This document shows, piece by piece, positions 45,233-53,415 of a stretch of 64,000 nucleotides of DNA; position 1 is the stretch's first letter; every line of letters starts with the position of its first letter. The stretch comes from Phycisphaeraceae bacterium (GTDB lineage: Bacteria > Planctomycetota > Phycisphaerae > Phycisphaerales > Phycisphaeraceae). The position numbers and the translations under genes were made by a program. The notes under the pieces are model-generated. The model was not told the DNA's origin. It did no database searches and saw only the letters and a list, made by a program, of their open reading frames with translations. The stretch spans positions 48,528 through 112,527 of the forward strand of contig JANQSF010000157.1 in NCBI GenBank assembly GCA_028284155.1, given 5' to 3'.

Positions 45233-46132
45233 CTAACTTACATCATTCGCATCGTCTTCACTCACTCGCTGCAACATCCCCGCGCCCATCGCCGCGTGTT
45301 GCGGGTGGTCGGTCAGCCCTGTGGCTAACAACATGACACCAAACGACACGGCCCACCCTTTGGCCCGGGCGAGTTGGTCGTCGGTGGGCTGATATCGGTC
45401 GAGCGCTGCGCGTCGCGCGGCGGGATTGTCGAACAATGACCAGACCCCCGCCAGGTCGGTCGCCGCGTCGCCGGACGTGATGTCGCCCCAGTCGATCACG
45501 CCGGTGATCTCGCCGTCCTGCACGAGCACGTTGCGCGCGTGCAGGTCGCCGTGCAGCCAGCACGATGTCGTTGCGTCATCGGCGTCGAGCGCGTTACGCC
45601 AGGCGCGCACCGCGTTGGGTGTGATCGCGTCCGTCGTTTGACGCAGTTCATCCATGCGCTGTTCAACGCGCTCAGCCCGCTCAGCCAACGGCACACCGCG
45701 GAACGGGTTACGCGGCGCGTCGTCGGGCGCGGGCTGATGCAGGGCGAGAAGGAAGTCGGCGAACCGTTCCGCTTGCGTCGCGTCGGGCGGGTCGAGGTCG
45801 GCCGATCGACCTGGCAGCCACGGCAGGACGGTCCACGGCCAGGGGTAGTCGCAGCCGGGTCGGCCGAGGTACACCGGCGTCGGTACGGCGATCGGCAGAC
45901 GATCCGCCAACCGCGGCAGCCAGGTCGTTTCATGGTCGATCAGTTGCACCGAAACCGCCCGCCGCGGCAGTCTCACGACGTGCTCATCGCCCAGCCGAAA
46001 CAGCGCGTTGTCCCAGCCGACGTCGAGCGCAGTGATCGGCGCGTCGGCCAAGGCGGGCTGCTGCTCCCGCAACAGGTCGCGCACAAGCGCTTCGTCGATG
46101 TGCTGCTCGGCCTTGGGGGTCCGGATGGACAT
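45233..46132 (-). CDS. Aminoglycoside-phosphotransferase-family kinase
   Basis: A 299-residue protein of the APH fold. The catalytic HGDLHARNV is at residues 194-202 and the metal-binding DWGD at 214-217; the N-terminal ATP lobe has a GWDNALFRL motif. The family phosphorylates aminoglycosides, choline or other small hydroxyl compounds; the close relatives with WPWTVLPWLPGR act on unknown substrates, so drug resistance should not be assumed. Start chosen at the ATG at 46132. Confidence 0.9.
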   Translation of the reverse strand: MSIRTPKAEQHIDEALVRDLLREQQPALADAPITALDVGWDNALFRLGDEHVVRLPRRAVSVQLIDHETTWLPRLADRLPIAVPTPVYLGRPGCDYPWPWTVLPWLPGRSADLDPPDATQAERFADFLLALHQPAPDDAPRNPFRGVPLAERAERVEQRMDELRQTTDAITPNAVRAWRNALDADDATTSCWLHGDLHARNVLVQDGEITGVIDWGDITSGDAATDLAGVWSLFDNPAARRAALDRYQPTDDQLARAKGWAVSFGVMLLATGLTDHPQHAAMGAGMLQRVSEDDANDVS

Positions 46133-46221
46133 AACGCGTTCTACAATTCGCCTTTTGATTGCACTATGATAGTTTCGTCCGGGCGACGACAATGGCCACG
46201 GTTGACTCGACGGAGCCCGCC

Positions 46222-47142
46222 ATGATTCGACGTGTGTCTGACAGGTCTTGGTTTCTGCTCGCTGTAATTGTCTTGTTCGTTTGTCAGTCGGCCATCGCGG
46301 ATACGGCGGACGACAAGCCGACCGACGACCTTGCCAACGACCCGGCCGTCGTAGCGGTGCGCAAGCTTGGCGGGACGGTGCGGGCGATGGCGCGTGATAG
46401 TGAATCGCTTGAGGTCGAGTTTCACGTCGGCGGGCGCGACTTGAACGACGACGGGCTGAAACGCGTTGCGGCGTTGAAGCGTACGGTCTCGCTCAACCTG
46501 CGCGGGACGAAAATCACCGACGCGGGGTTGAAACACCTCAAGGGCTTGACGTCGCTGCGTCGTTTGCACCTGGAGCGCACCAGCGTCGGCGACGCGGGTG
46601 TCGCGCACCTGGCTGGGCTGGTCGAACTGGAATACCTGAATCTGTACGGCACGAAGATCACGGACGAGGCGCTCGGCCGATTGACCGGCCTGAAGAAGTT
46701 GCGACGTCTCTACGTCTGGCAGACAGGCGTGACCGACGCCGGCGTTGCCCGTCTACAGAAAGTGTTGCCCAAGCTCAAGGTTTCGCGCGGGGTCGATCTG
46801 AGCAAGCTGCCCGCGTACAAGCCGGTCGAGGTCGAGCCGGTTAAGCCGGAGGTCGACCTGAAGTGGATGGCCACGACGCGTTCTTCCGACGCGCCCAAGT
46901 CGCGCACGGGTTCGGACACGAAGGTGATCTTTGAAAACAAGTCGGGCAAGCGGGTCAAGGTCTACTGGGTCAGCTACGACGACCAGCTCAAGCTGTACGG
47001 GACGATCGAGATCGACGGCCAACGCACGCAGAACACATACTCAAACTCGACCTGGCTCATTACCGATGAAAACGAAAAGCCGATGGGTTTCTTCCTCGTC
47101 GGCGTCAAGTTGGCTAGGGCGGTGATCCCTAAAGCGAAGTGA
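46222..47142 (+). CDS. Exported leucine-rich-repeat protein with VHL-like domain
   Basis: A 306-residue protein with a signal peptide (residues 1-26). From about residue 75 to 190 it has four to five leucine-rich repeats of the TDAGLKHLKGL type common in Planctomycetota. Residues 232-295 match the beta domain of the von Hippel-Lindau protein: VIFENKSGKRVKVYWVSYD, the conserved Tyr-Gly, a QNTYSNSTWLI strand and a Asp-X-Glu-Lys turn. In eukaryotes that fold binds hydroxyproline; bacterial versions are known but have no assigned role. GGAG precedes the ATG at 46222. Confidence 0.85.
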   Translation: MIRRVSDRSWFLLAVIVLFVCQSAIADTADDKPTDDLANDPAVVAVRKLGGTVRAMARDSESLEVEFHVGGRDLNDDGLKRVAALKRTVSLNLRGTKITDAGLKHLKGLTSLRRLHLERTSVGDAGVAHLAGLVELEYLNLYGTKITDEALGRLTGLKKLRRLYVWQTGVTDAGVARLQKVLPKLKVSRGVDLSKLPAYKPVEVEPVKPEVDLKWMATTRSSDAPKSRTGSDTKVIFENKSGKRVKVYWVSYDDQLKLYGTIEIDGQRTQNTYSNSTWLITDENEKPMGFFLVGVKLARAVIPKAK

Positions 47143-47151
47143 CGTGACTTG

Positions 47152-47222
47152 TGTAGGTCAGGTCATTGACCTGACACAGACGCATGACGTTGACCGGTGT
47201 CAGGTCGATGACCTGACCTACA
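47152..47222. repeat. GTAG-type REPIN, GTAGGTCAGGTC family
   Basis: Arms of 26 bp at 47152-47177 and 47197-47222 are reverse complements in 25 of 26 positions. Each arm is a GGTCAGGT/ACCTGAC hairpin preceded by TGTAG. Between genes of the same direction, next to a second, different REPIN. Confidence 0.9.
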
Positions 47223-47236
47223 AAACTGGTACACTC

Positions 47237-47308
47237 GTAGGGTGGGCACTGCCCACCACAGAGCACGTCGACGCAACGACAAACTGTGGTGGGCAGTGCC
47301 CACCCTAC
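47237..47308. repeat. GTAG-type REPIN, GTAGGGTGGGCA family, complete copy
   Basis: Arms of 25 bp at 47237-47261 and 47284-47308 are perfect reverse complements, each a palindrome GGTGGGCA-C-TGCCCACC preceded by GTAG. The 22-bp loop is not shared with the other families. Confidence 0.92.
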
Positions 47309-47385
47309 TTCTCGGAATGAACCGGCTTCAAGGACGCATAGAAACCTGCTAACGTGACGTTAGAATTGAACCGAACGGACCGATC

Positions 47386-48741
47386 ATGATCGACCTCACC
47401 TACAGCCGGCGTGACATCCTGCGGTCGAGTGTCGGGTTGGCCGGCCTGACGCTGCCGACGCTGCTGCGTGCCAAGGCGTCGGCCGCGGCGTCGAGCGCGT
47501 CGCCGCGCGTGTCGGCCAAGTCGTGCATCGTCATCTACTGCTGGGGCGGGATCAGTCACTACGAGTCGTTTGATCCGAAGCCGGATGCGCCGGTCGACAT
47601 CCGCGGCGAGTTCGCGCCGATCCGCACGTCCGTGCCGGGCATTCAGTTCTGCGAGCACATCCCGGGGTTGGCTAAGCATGCGGACAAGCTGGCGATCGTC
47701 CGTTCGGTGCATCACAACCAGGGCGGGCATTCGGGCGGGCTTTACATCAGCATGACGGGTCACACGTTGGCCGGCGGCCGGGCCAAGAGCCGTGACAATT
47801 GGCCGTCGCTGCCCGCGATGATCTCGCGCTTCCGTCGACCGATCGCCGACACGCCCGCGGCGGTGAAGCTGCCGCACGCGATGTACGACAACGGCACGCT
47901 CATGCCGGGCGAGTACGGCGGTTGGCTCGGGCCGGAGTACGACCCCGTCCTCATCCCGACGCCGGACGGCACGCCGTTCGCCGGCGTGTCGCGCGCGACG
48001 GGCAGTGAGCTGGACCTCAAACTCAACCTCAAGCAGCGACGCATCGCCCAACGCCGCGCGCTGCTGCGTCAACTCGAACGCAAGACCGATTCGCGGCCCG
48101 CTTACGATCGGCTCGACCGCTTCCGCCGCATGGCTGCGGACATGCTGCTCGACTCGGGGTTGAGCGAGGCGTACGACCTGGAGCGTGAAGACCCGCGCAT
48201 TCGGCAGATGTACGGCCCGCACATGGGCGGGCAGGGCATGCTCTTGGCCCGCCGGCTGGTCGAGGCGGGCGTGCCCGTCGTGCAGGTGTGCGCCGGCGCG
48301 GGCGACCTGGCCGGCGGCAGCGGCGACAACTGGGACACGCACCGCGACCACTTCGTCAAGATGAAGCGCAGCCTGCTGCCCGTGTTCGACCGATCGACGT
48401 CGGCGTTGCTGACCGACCTGGAGATGCGCGGCATGCTCGACGAAACGCTGGTCGTGTTCCTGACCGACTTCGGCAGAACGCCGAAGATCAACAAGAACGG
48501 CGGCCGGGACCACCACCCGGCCGTGTATTCCGTCGCGCTGGCCGGCGGCGGCATCCGTGGCGGGCAGGTCTACGGCGCCAGCGACCGCACCGGCGCGACG
48601 CCCGGTAGCAACCCCTGCACGCCGGCCGACGTCCACGCGACGGTCTATCAAGCCATGGGCATCGACCCGCGCACCGAGCTGCACGATCGCGAGGGTCGGC
48701 CTTACAACATCTGCGACGGGCGGGCGCTGCCGTTGTTCTAA
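47386..48741 (+). CDS. DUF1501 protein with Tat-type signal
   Basis: A 451-residue protein that begins SRRDILRSSVGLAGL, a twin-arginine export signal, followed by the DUF1501 domain (alkaline-phosphatase-superfamily-like): WGGISHYESFDPKPDAP, RSVHHNQGGHSGG, the NWDTHRDHF patch and a late TDFGRTPKIN motif. DUF1501 proteins usually pair with DUF1800 or Sulfatase-type genes in Planctomycetota; no DUF1800 neighbour is present here. It would act in the periplasm on an unknown substrate. Confidence 0.93.
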   Translation: MIDLTYSRRDILRSSVGLAGLTLPTLLRAKASAAASSASPRVSAKSCIVIYCWGGISHYESFDPKPDAPVDIRGEFAPIRTSVPGIQFCEHIPGLAKHADKLAIVRSVHHNQGGHSGGLYISMTGHTLAGGRAKSRDNWPSLPAMISRFRRPIADTPAAVKLPHAMYDNGTLMPGEYGGWLGPEYDPVLIPTPDGTPFAGVSRATGSELDLKLNLKQRRIAQRRALLRQLERKTDSRPAYDRLDRFRRMAADMLLDSGLSEAYDLEREDPRIRQMYGPHMGGQGMLLARRLVEAGVPVVQVCAGAGDLAGGSGDNWDTHRDHFVKMKRSLLPVFDRSTSALLTDLEMRGMLDETLVVFLTDFGRTPKINKNGGRDHHPAVYSVALAGGGIRGGQVYGASDRTGATPGSNPCTPADVHATVYQAMGIDPRTELHDREGRPYNICDGRALPLF

Positions 48742-48796
48742 CGAGATTTTGGGTTGCCGCTCGCCCCGATCCAGACAACTGCCCAGGTCCGAGGAC

Positions 48797-49306
48797 ATGT
48801 TTGAATCCGTATTCGCCGTGTGGAAGCGCTTGGCTGAATCACTCAATCAGCAGTTGCGTCCGATTGTTCACGCTGAAGTCGACATCAATGCGCCCGACTG
48901 GCAGGAACGACTCGCAACAGATCCACACCCGGCCGACGCCTGTGGAAGACGTCGTGAAATCACGGCGTTGTTCAACGAGATCGTCAATGACTTTGAGTCA
49001 TTCAATGCTGAACAACGTCAGCAGGTCGTTGACTTGATGGATCAAAACGATTCACTCATGTACTCCGCCGTGATCGATGCAGACATCAACACACCCGAGG
49101 GATTTCGAAAGCACATGATCCTCGAGGTACTCAGAGATCAGGGCAAAGATCCGCGCGATGCGATTGTTGCTTTGACCGACTATCGCAAGCAGGCAGAAAG
49201 GCGCGGTATCGATGTTGACTCGATCTTTGAAGAAATGGCTCGCATTGCCAGTACGCGGGACAAGTACGGATGGGGTACAACGCGCGACTTGTTCATGAAT
49301 GGATGA
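48797..49306 (+). CDS. Small orphan protein of unknown function
   Basis: A 169-residue protein (MFESVFAVWKRLAES...) with a GAGGA site overlapping its upstream bases. It is acidic and all-helical in appearance, with no motif I recognise. The base composition is lower in G+C than its neighbours and codon choice less biased, which suggests foreign origin. The frame extends upstream through the DUF1501 tail, but the ATG at 48797 fits the ribosome-binding site. Confidence 0.65.
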   Translation: MFESVFAVWKRLAESLNQQLRPIVHAEVDINAPDWQERLATDPHPADACGRRREITALFNEIVNDFESFNAEQRQQVVDLMDQNDSLMYSAVIDADINTPEGFRKHMILEVLRDQGKDPRDAIVALTDYRKQAERRGIDVDSIFEEMARIASTRDKYGWGTTRDLFMNG

Positions 49307-49391
49307 GATAGGCGCGCCCGTGGCAGAGGTCTTGCGTGCCAAAGGTCTATGGGCTTCGATGTCATGTCTGCCCGAACACCGATCGGTCGCG

Positions 49392-49541
49392 TCATTCGTC
49401 GTCGGATTGCGCGCGGATGTCCTCCCACTTCTTTCGTATCTCTTCTTTGCGTTGATTCGCCCGCCGTACCGCCGAGATCACGACGAAGCAGACGTAAAGG
49501 ACGAACACACCGATCAGGAGCCAGCCGACGGTGATGAACAT
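49392..49541 (-). CDS. Very small single-pass membrane protein
   Basis: A 49-codon open frame on the minus strand starts with ATG at 49541 and ends at a TGA at 49392-49394. It encodes a membrane helix (residues 4-23, VGWLLIGVFVLYVC...) followed by a strongly charged tail rich in Lys, Arg and Glu. A GGGGAA block lies upstream. It lies between two other genes, in a 277-bp gap (49307-49583). The clear helix plus amphipathic tail pattern supports a real small gene, but nothing is known of the family. Confidence 0.55.
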   Translation of the reverse strand: MFITVGWLLIGVFVLYVCFVVISAVRRANQRKEEIRKKWEDIRAQSDDE

Positions 49542-49583
49542 GATGGCGTTCCCCGCGAACGGAGGCGGCCGCCACCCGTTCGT

Positions 49584-50420
49584 TTACCGTTCAAGCCCGT
49601 TGATGATACCCGCGTACTTGTCGATGGCCTGCCGCGTCCGGTCCGCCGCTGTTTCGCCGCGCTTGTTCTTGAGGCTAATGTCCGTGCCCTGCTTGACGAG
49701 TTCGTCCGCAGGTAGAGGTGTTCCGTGCGCGCCCTTCGGCCGATCCGGTGGGGCCGGCTTGGTTGGGTGGGCTTCGGTGGTGGCGGTGACAAACTCAGCC
49801 GCGACGAACTCACCGGCGGCGTGCGCACCCCCGGCCGTCGATTGCGCTGCGTGTGGCTTCGACTTGGATTGGCCAGCCGGCTTCTTGATGTCGACTTCTA
49901 CTTCGTCGGCCTTCATCACCGCGTTGTAGTCGATGCCGAACGCCTTGTGGCGTTCCGCGATGCTCTTGTCGAACATCGAACGCCATTCCGCCACCAGCGT
50001 CAGCGACCCCGTGATCCGTTTGACGCCGAAGCCGCAACGCGAATTCGCGTACACGATGCTGTCCGTGTTGATCTCCACGAACATCTCGGTGCCCTTGGCT
50101 TGGGCCTGTTTGAGCATCGCGATCAATTCCTGCTTGTTCATCGACGTGAGGTAGCGCTTCTTGATGTACGTTTCCATGAATCGGAAGTCGAGCTTCAGCC
50201 GAACCTCGGCGTCGTACAACGCCAGCGCCTGGTGGCGTGACTTGAAAGCCGGGTCGTTGCGGTGCAGCTTGCCGACGCCCTTGAATGCAAGCACGGCTTC
50301 GTTTCCTTGCACGTCGAGCTTGGAGATGACGCCGCTGAGTTCCATGCCGGGCCGGTCGCTTGCCAGGCTGACGCCCGCAAGGCAGAAGACGGTCACGATG
50401 CCGATGATGCGTGCCAACAT
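49584..50420 (-). CDS. Exported protein of unknown function
   Basis: A 278-residue protein with a signal peptide (residues 1-20, cleavage near SLA-S), a mixed alpha/beta middle with several amphipathic helices, and an Ala/Pro/His-rich linker (about 175-225) followed by a short helical end. AAAGGGG lies 7-8 nt before the ATG at 50420. No family recognised. It is likely periplasmic or surface-exposed. Confidence 0.75.
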   Translation of the reverse strand: MLARIIGIVTVFCLAGVSLASDRPGMELSGVISKLDVQGNEAVLAFKGVGKLHRNDPAFKSRHQALALYDAEVRLKLDFRFMETYIKKRYLTSMNKQELIAMLKQAQAKGTEMFVEINTDSIVYANSRCGFGVKRITGSLTLVAEWRSMFDKSIAERHKAFGIDYNAVMKADEVEVDIKKPAGQSKSKPHAAQSTAGGAHAAGEFVAAEFVTATTEAHPTKPAPPDRPKGAHGTPLPADELVKQGTDISLKNKRGETAADRTRQAIDKYAGIINGLER

Positions 50421-50562
50421 GTGTTGCCCCTTTCGTGTCGGGATGCGAGTCCGCCGGACGCGGCGGCGGGTAGACGTTCTGAGCATACGGTCCTCGGGGA
50501 GCTAACGGGCGGGCGTTACAGGCACAGATCGAAAGCCGCTGGCGGACGATTCGGAAGGTCGT

Positions 50563-50630
50563 GCGAGCACTGCCCACGACAGGGTTCAGCCACGCAATTG
50601 AAACGGTGGTGGGCCGTGCCCACCCACCCT
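50563..50630. repeat. Decayed GTAG-type REPIN (GGGTGGGC family)
   Basis: GCACTGCCCAC at 50567-50577 and GGTGGTGGGCCGTGCCCACC at 50605-50624 form an imperfect inverted pair resembling 47237-47308, with the GTAG ends lost. Confidence 0.5.
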
Positions 50631-50647
50631 TTGGCCGAAGCTTCAAT

Positions 50648-51037
50648 CTAACCGGTCACTGCGGGCGTCGATGATCCGCTTCGCTGTTCAGCCAGTAGCC
50701 GGCGGATCGCGTTCCAGTCATGTCGGATCATTCGATAGGCTGTGAAGCAGGGCAGGAACCGACGCCAACTCGATCGCCGTTGCAGGATGGCTTCGACAAG
50801 CCATTCCTGATCAAACCCCGCCCACTCGCCCGCGTCACTCAGCAGGTTCCCCCCGAGAACCGGGCCAAGTTCACGACGAAGGATGTACTCGATTTCATCG
50901 TCGGTGTAGCCAGATTCAAGAATGACGTCGCAGACCCACCGGTGGTCAGACGGACCTGCCTCGGTATCGAGATACAGGTCGGACAGGGCATCCCAAACGG
51001 GGCGTCGTCGTTCAAGATCGATCACGGTGGGACGCAT
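50648..51037 (-). CDS. DUF7079-like small protein
   Basis: A 129-residue acidic protein with the ERRRPVWDALSDLYLDTE start and GDEF-like ending context LLSDAGEWAGFD that I associate with the DUF7079 family of unknown function. Start chosen at the ATG at 51037 rather than a TTG nine bases upstream. Like other orphans of this region it is lower in G+C than the core genes. Confidence 0.75.
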   Translation of the reverse strand: MRPTVIDLERRRPVWDALSDLYLDTEAGPSDHRWVCDVILESGYTDDEIEYILRRELGPVLGGNLLSDAGEWAGFDQEWLVEAILQRRSSWRRFLPCFTAYRMIRHDWNAIRRLLAEQRSGSSTPAVTG

Positions 51038-51124
51038 GGCGGTCAATCAATGACGTTCGCTTTTTGTGCTCTCGTGATACTCATGAGATTGTAAGTGTTA
51101 GAACCAATTAGATTGTTGCGGCAC

Positions 51125-51223
51125 GTAGGTCCGGGCCTGCCCGGACACGGTCGATCTTGCTCGCCGCGTTTTGTCCGGGCAGGCCCGGACCTACGGACTT
51201 TGACCGGGCAGGCCCGGACCTGC
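51125..51223. repeat. GTAG-type REPIN, GTAGGTCCGGGC family, copy 2 with an extra half
   Basis: Perfect 23-bp arms at 51125-51147 and 51172-51194, each a palindrome preceded by GTAG, followed at 51202-51223 by a third half-arm in the right-arm orientation. The loop is shared with the other copies. Confidence 0.92.
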
Positions 51224-51234
51224 AAACGACGCTC

Positions 51235-52281
51235 TCAGAACGCGCCCTCGCGCACCTGGTCTTTGGCCAAGCCTTGTCGCAGGTGGACGGTGTGCTTCGG
51301 CTCGACCGACTCGTTTTCCGGCAGCGGCACGTCGCCTTTGGCCTTGCCCATCTCGGCCACGCTCTTGAGTTTGTTCAGCACGTCGGAACCCTTGAGCGCC
51401 TTGGCCTCGGCCGCGTAGTACTCGAACCACGGCAGGCCGGCCTGGTTGTACTGCTTGGCGGTCGGCGGCGTGGTCGGCGGGCGCTTGCCCGTGATCGCAT
51501 GCCACACCATCGAGTTGCAGATGTGCACGAAGCACCGGCTGACGTGCTCCGTGTCCCAGTCGTTGATGTCGAACGGGTCGTCGAGAATCTCCTGCTTCAT
51601 TCGGCCGCCGGGGGCGAGGCCCATCGCGGCACCGCCACACGGTTCCTCAAGAAAGTCCATAGCTAATTCCGCGTCGATTCCGCGGCAGGCTTTCATCATG
51701 CGCGCTTTGACCTTCGGGAACCGTCGCTCGAACACCTCGCGTTTCATCGGGTACGCGACGATCTGCACGCCGCCGAACTCCGCTTGGCCGGTGATCTGTT
51801 CCTCTGCTGAGTAGCCCGAGCCGAGCGGCATCGCGACGAACTGGCGGATCAATCCCTTTTCGACGCAATAGCCGTCGAGCCAGGGTTGCTTCGGCGCGAC
51901 CATGTAGTCCTGCGGGTTGCCGCCCAGGCCGTTTACCCACGTCTCACCCGTCACGGCGTTGACCTTGCCGGCCGCGACCTTGATCGCAAACGGGTAGGCC
52001 GTCGCGCGGTCGGCGACATACGTCGTGTTGAAGTTCAGCCACATCGCCTCGGACTGGTACATGGGCAGCATCACGCCGCCGCGCTGAAGCCAGGCGGGCG
52101 GGACGTTGTCGGCGTGGTCGTCGACGTGCGCCATCGGGAATCGGCCGAGCCCGGGCGGCAGCGGGTAGTCGTTGTCGTCGTCGGGGATGCGCAGCGTGCG
52201 CTGGAACTCGATGTTGAGTTTCGCATCTGGATGCACGTCGTTGAAACTGAAGACGAGGCTGTCGCGTTTGAGTTCGATCAT
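51235..52281 (-). CDS. Conserved protein of unknown function next to an XRE regulator
   Basis: A 348-residue protein that begins MIELKRDSLVFSFNDVHPD. The text I recall as conserved among bacterial homologues includes LRIPDDDNDYPLPPGLGRFPM and GGVMLPMYQSEAMWLNF. No catalytic motif is obvious to me and the family has no assigned function. AAAGGAAAAGC lies directly upstream of the ATG at 52281. The XRE regulator gene (52403-52810) precedes it on the same strand, across the copy-3 REPIN, so the two may form one regulated unit. Confidence 0.7.
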   Translation of the reverse strand: MIELKRDSLVFSFNDVHPDAKLNIEFQRTLRIPDDDNDYPLPPGLGRFPMAHVDDHADNVPPAWLQRGGVMLPMYQSEAMWLNFNTTYVADRATAYPFAIKVAAGKVNAVTGETWVNGLGGNPQDYMVAPKQPWLDGYCVEKGLIRQFVAMPLGSGYSAEEQITGQAEFGGVQIVAYPMKREVFERRFPKVKARMMKACRGIDAELAMDFLEEPCGGAAMGLAPGGRMKQEILDDPFDINDWDTEHVSRCFVHICNSMVWHAITGKRPPTTPPTAKQYNQAGLPWFEYYAAEAKALKGSDVLNKLKSVAEMGKAKGDVPLPENESVEPKHTVHLRQGLAKDQVREGAF

Positions 52282-52318
52282 TGCTTTTCCTTTCGGTAGG
52301 TCGCTTCCGGTCCACGCG

Positions 52319-52388
52319 TCCGTCCGGGCCTGCCCGGACATGGTTGGTCAATGAGGCTGCGTTTCGTCCGGGCAGGCCCGGACCGACG
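52319..52388. repeat. GTAG-type REPIN, GTAGGTCCGGGC family, copy 3 (ends eroded)
   Basis: Arms GTCCGGGCCTGCCCGGAC (52322-52339) and GTCCGGGCAGGCCCGGAC (52366-52383) form an inverted pair; the GTAG tips and the conserved loop are changed (the loop here reads differently). It lies between the XRE regulator and the conserved gene. Confidence 0.75.
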
Positions 52389-52402
52389 CCGACGCCATCC
52401 GT

Positions 52403-52810
52403 TTACCATTCGCCGTCACGCACCTCGCGGACGACGCGGAGCACGGCGTGGTCCGGTTGGTTGCGCAATTCGCGGAGCAGGTCGGCGAAGAGGCGGGGTC
52501 GTTTGCGGATGATCTCCTGGAGGTCGGTCGAGACCTTGCCCGCCAGGGCGAGCAGGACGTCCGGGTCTTCGTCGAGTTCAGCGGCCAGCGCGACAATCGT
52601 CCGTTCGCCGGGCGGGGCCTCGTCGCCGCGTTCGACCTTGCTCAGATACGACGGCTCGACGCCGATGCGGGCCGCGACCTGCCGGACGGAATACCGCCGG
52701 TCAGCCTGCTTCAGGTCTTCACGCCGTTGGCGGACGTATTGGCCGAACGTGTCCTTCAAGGCTTGATCTCGGGCGGGGACGTTTTCGCCGCTGCCGGCGG
52801 GTCTGTGCAT
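52403..52810 (-). CDS. XRE-family transcription regulator
   Basis: A 135-residue protein. Residues 18-75 form a helix-turn-helix of the Cro/CI type, with the motif RQVAARIGVEPSYLSKVERG as the turn and recognition helix, and the C-terminal half is helical and acidic. It probably represses its own promoter: a perfect palindrome overlaps the predicted -10 box upstream. It is followed on the same strand by a conserved gene of unknown function. Confidence 0.88.
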   Translation of the reverse strand: MHRPAGSGENVPARDQALKDTFGQYVRQRREDLKQADRRYSVRQVAARIGVEPSYLSKVERGDEAPPGERTIVALAAELDEDPDVLLALAGKVSTDLQEIIRKRPRLFADLLRELRNQPDHAVLRVVREVRDGEW

Positions 52811-52820
52811 GACATCATTT

Positions 52821-52863
52821 ATGTAGTGAATACTACATACTACTCATTTTGATTTCAAGTCAA
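52821..52863 (-). promoter_or_regulatory. Promoter and operator of the XRE regulator gene
   Basis: On the minus strand a -35 box TTGACT (52863-52858) lies 18 nt before a -10 box TATGTA (52839-52834). Overlapping it is the perfect 18-bp palindrome ATGTAGT-GAAT-ACTACAT (52821-52838), a likely operator for autoregulation. The ATG of the gene is at 52810, so the leader is short. Confidence 0.6.
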
Positions 52864-53415
52864 GCGGTGGCGATTCCGGCAAGATTCGTGAAAAACCGGG
52901 TTCTGAGGGCTGTGGGGGCGGGTCGTGACGTCCAGGAGGCAACGCTGTGAGCTGTGGGAATTCGCCTCATCCGAGCCGGCAGTTGTGAGGCCGATCATCC
53001 GACGAGCCTTGATGGCGAGGCGGATGAAGGCGTTGGCTAGGCCGATGCGCCGCCCTCGCGACGCGTCCGCCCGTGCGGCGTTGAGCCGCCTGGGCGGATC
53101 GGATTCACAGAATCCGGCTCGGATAAGGCCGGTTGACACGTCGTTCAGGACCGGTCGCCTTGGGTGTGTCAGACTGACCGCTGGCGATGCAATTCGGTGA
53201 AGGTTCGCGCTGCCGCGGCCTGTTCGTTTTGTGCAAGTTACGTCCGACCTTGTTCGTTAGACAAGACGTGTTGTTGTCGTTGTGTCTGTTCCGTGGTCTG
53301 ACCGTAACTGGCATGAACGTTGCAACAAGTATTGGCGACCCACCCTTGCGGGAAGAAACTGCCTAACCGCTGGGCAGACCCGCCGTCCGAAAAACGCCGA
53401 ACACCGAGGTGTGTG
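52864..53415. other. Stretch without a supported gene
   Basis: The 550 bp between the XRE promoter and the pseudopilin gene hold open frames of about 90 residues on both strands (near 52925-53200 plus and 52855-53139 minus) with no ribosome-binding site and no family I recognise. The minus-strand frame (GLANAFIRLAIKARRMIGL...) is read as possible gene remnant. Confidence 0.4.

Noticed and set aside
45233..46132. Calling the APH-family kinase an antibiotic-resistance gene
   Set aside because: The family has many other substrates and nothing nearby indicates drug resistance.
47305..48846. A 513-residue minus-strand open frame over the DUF1501 gene
   Set aside because: Shadow of a gene with Tat signal and full family motifs.
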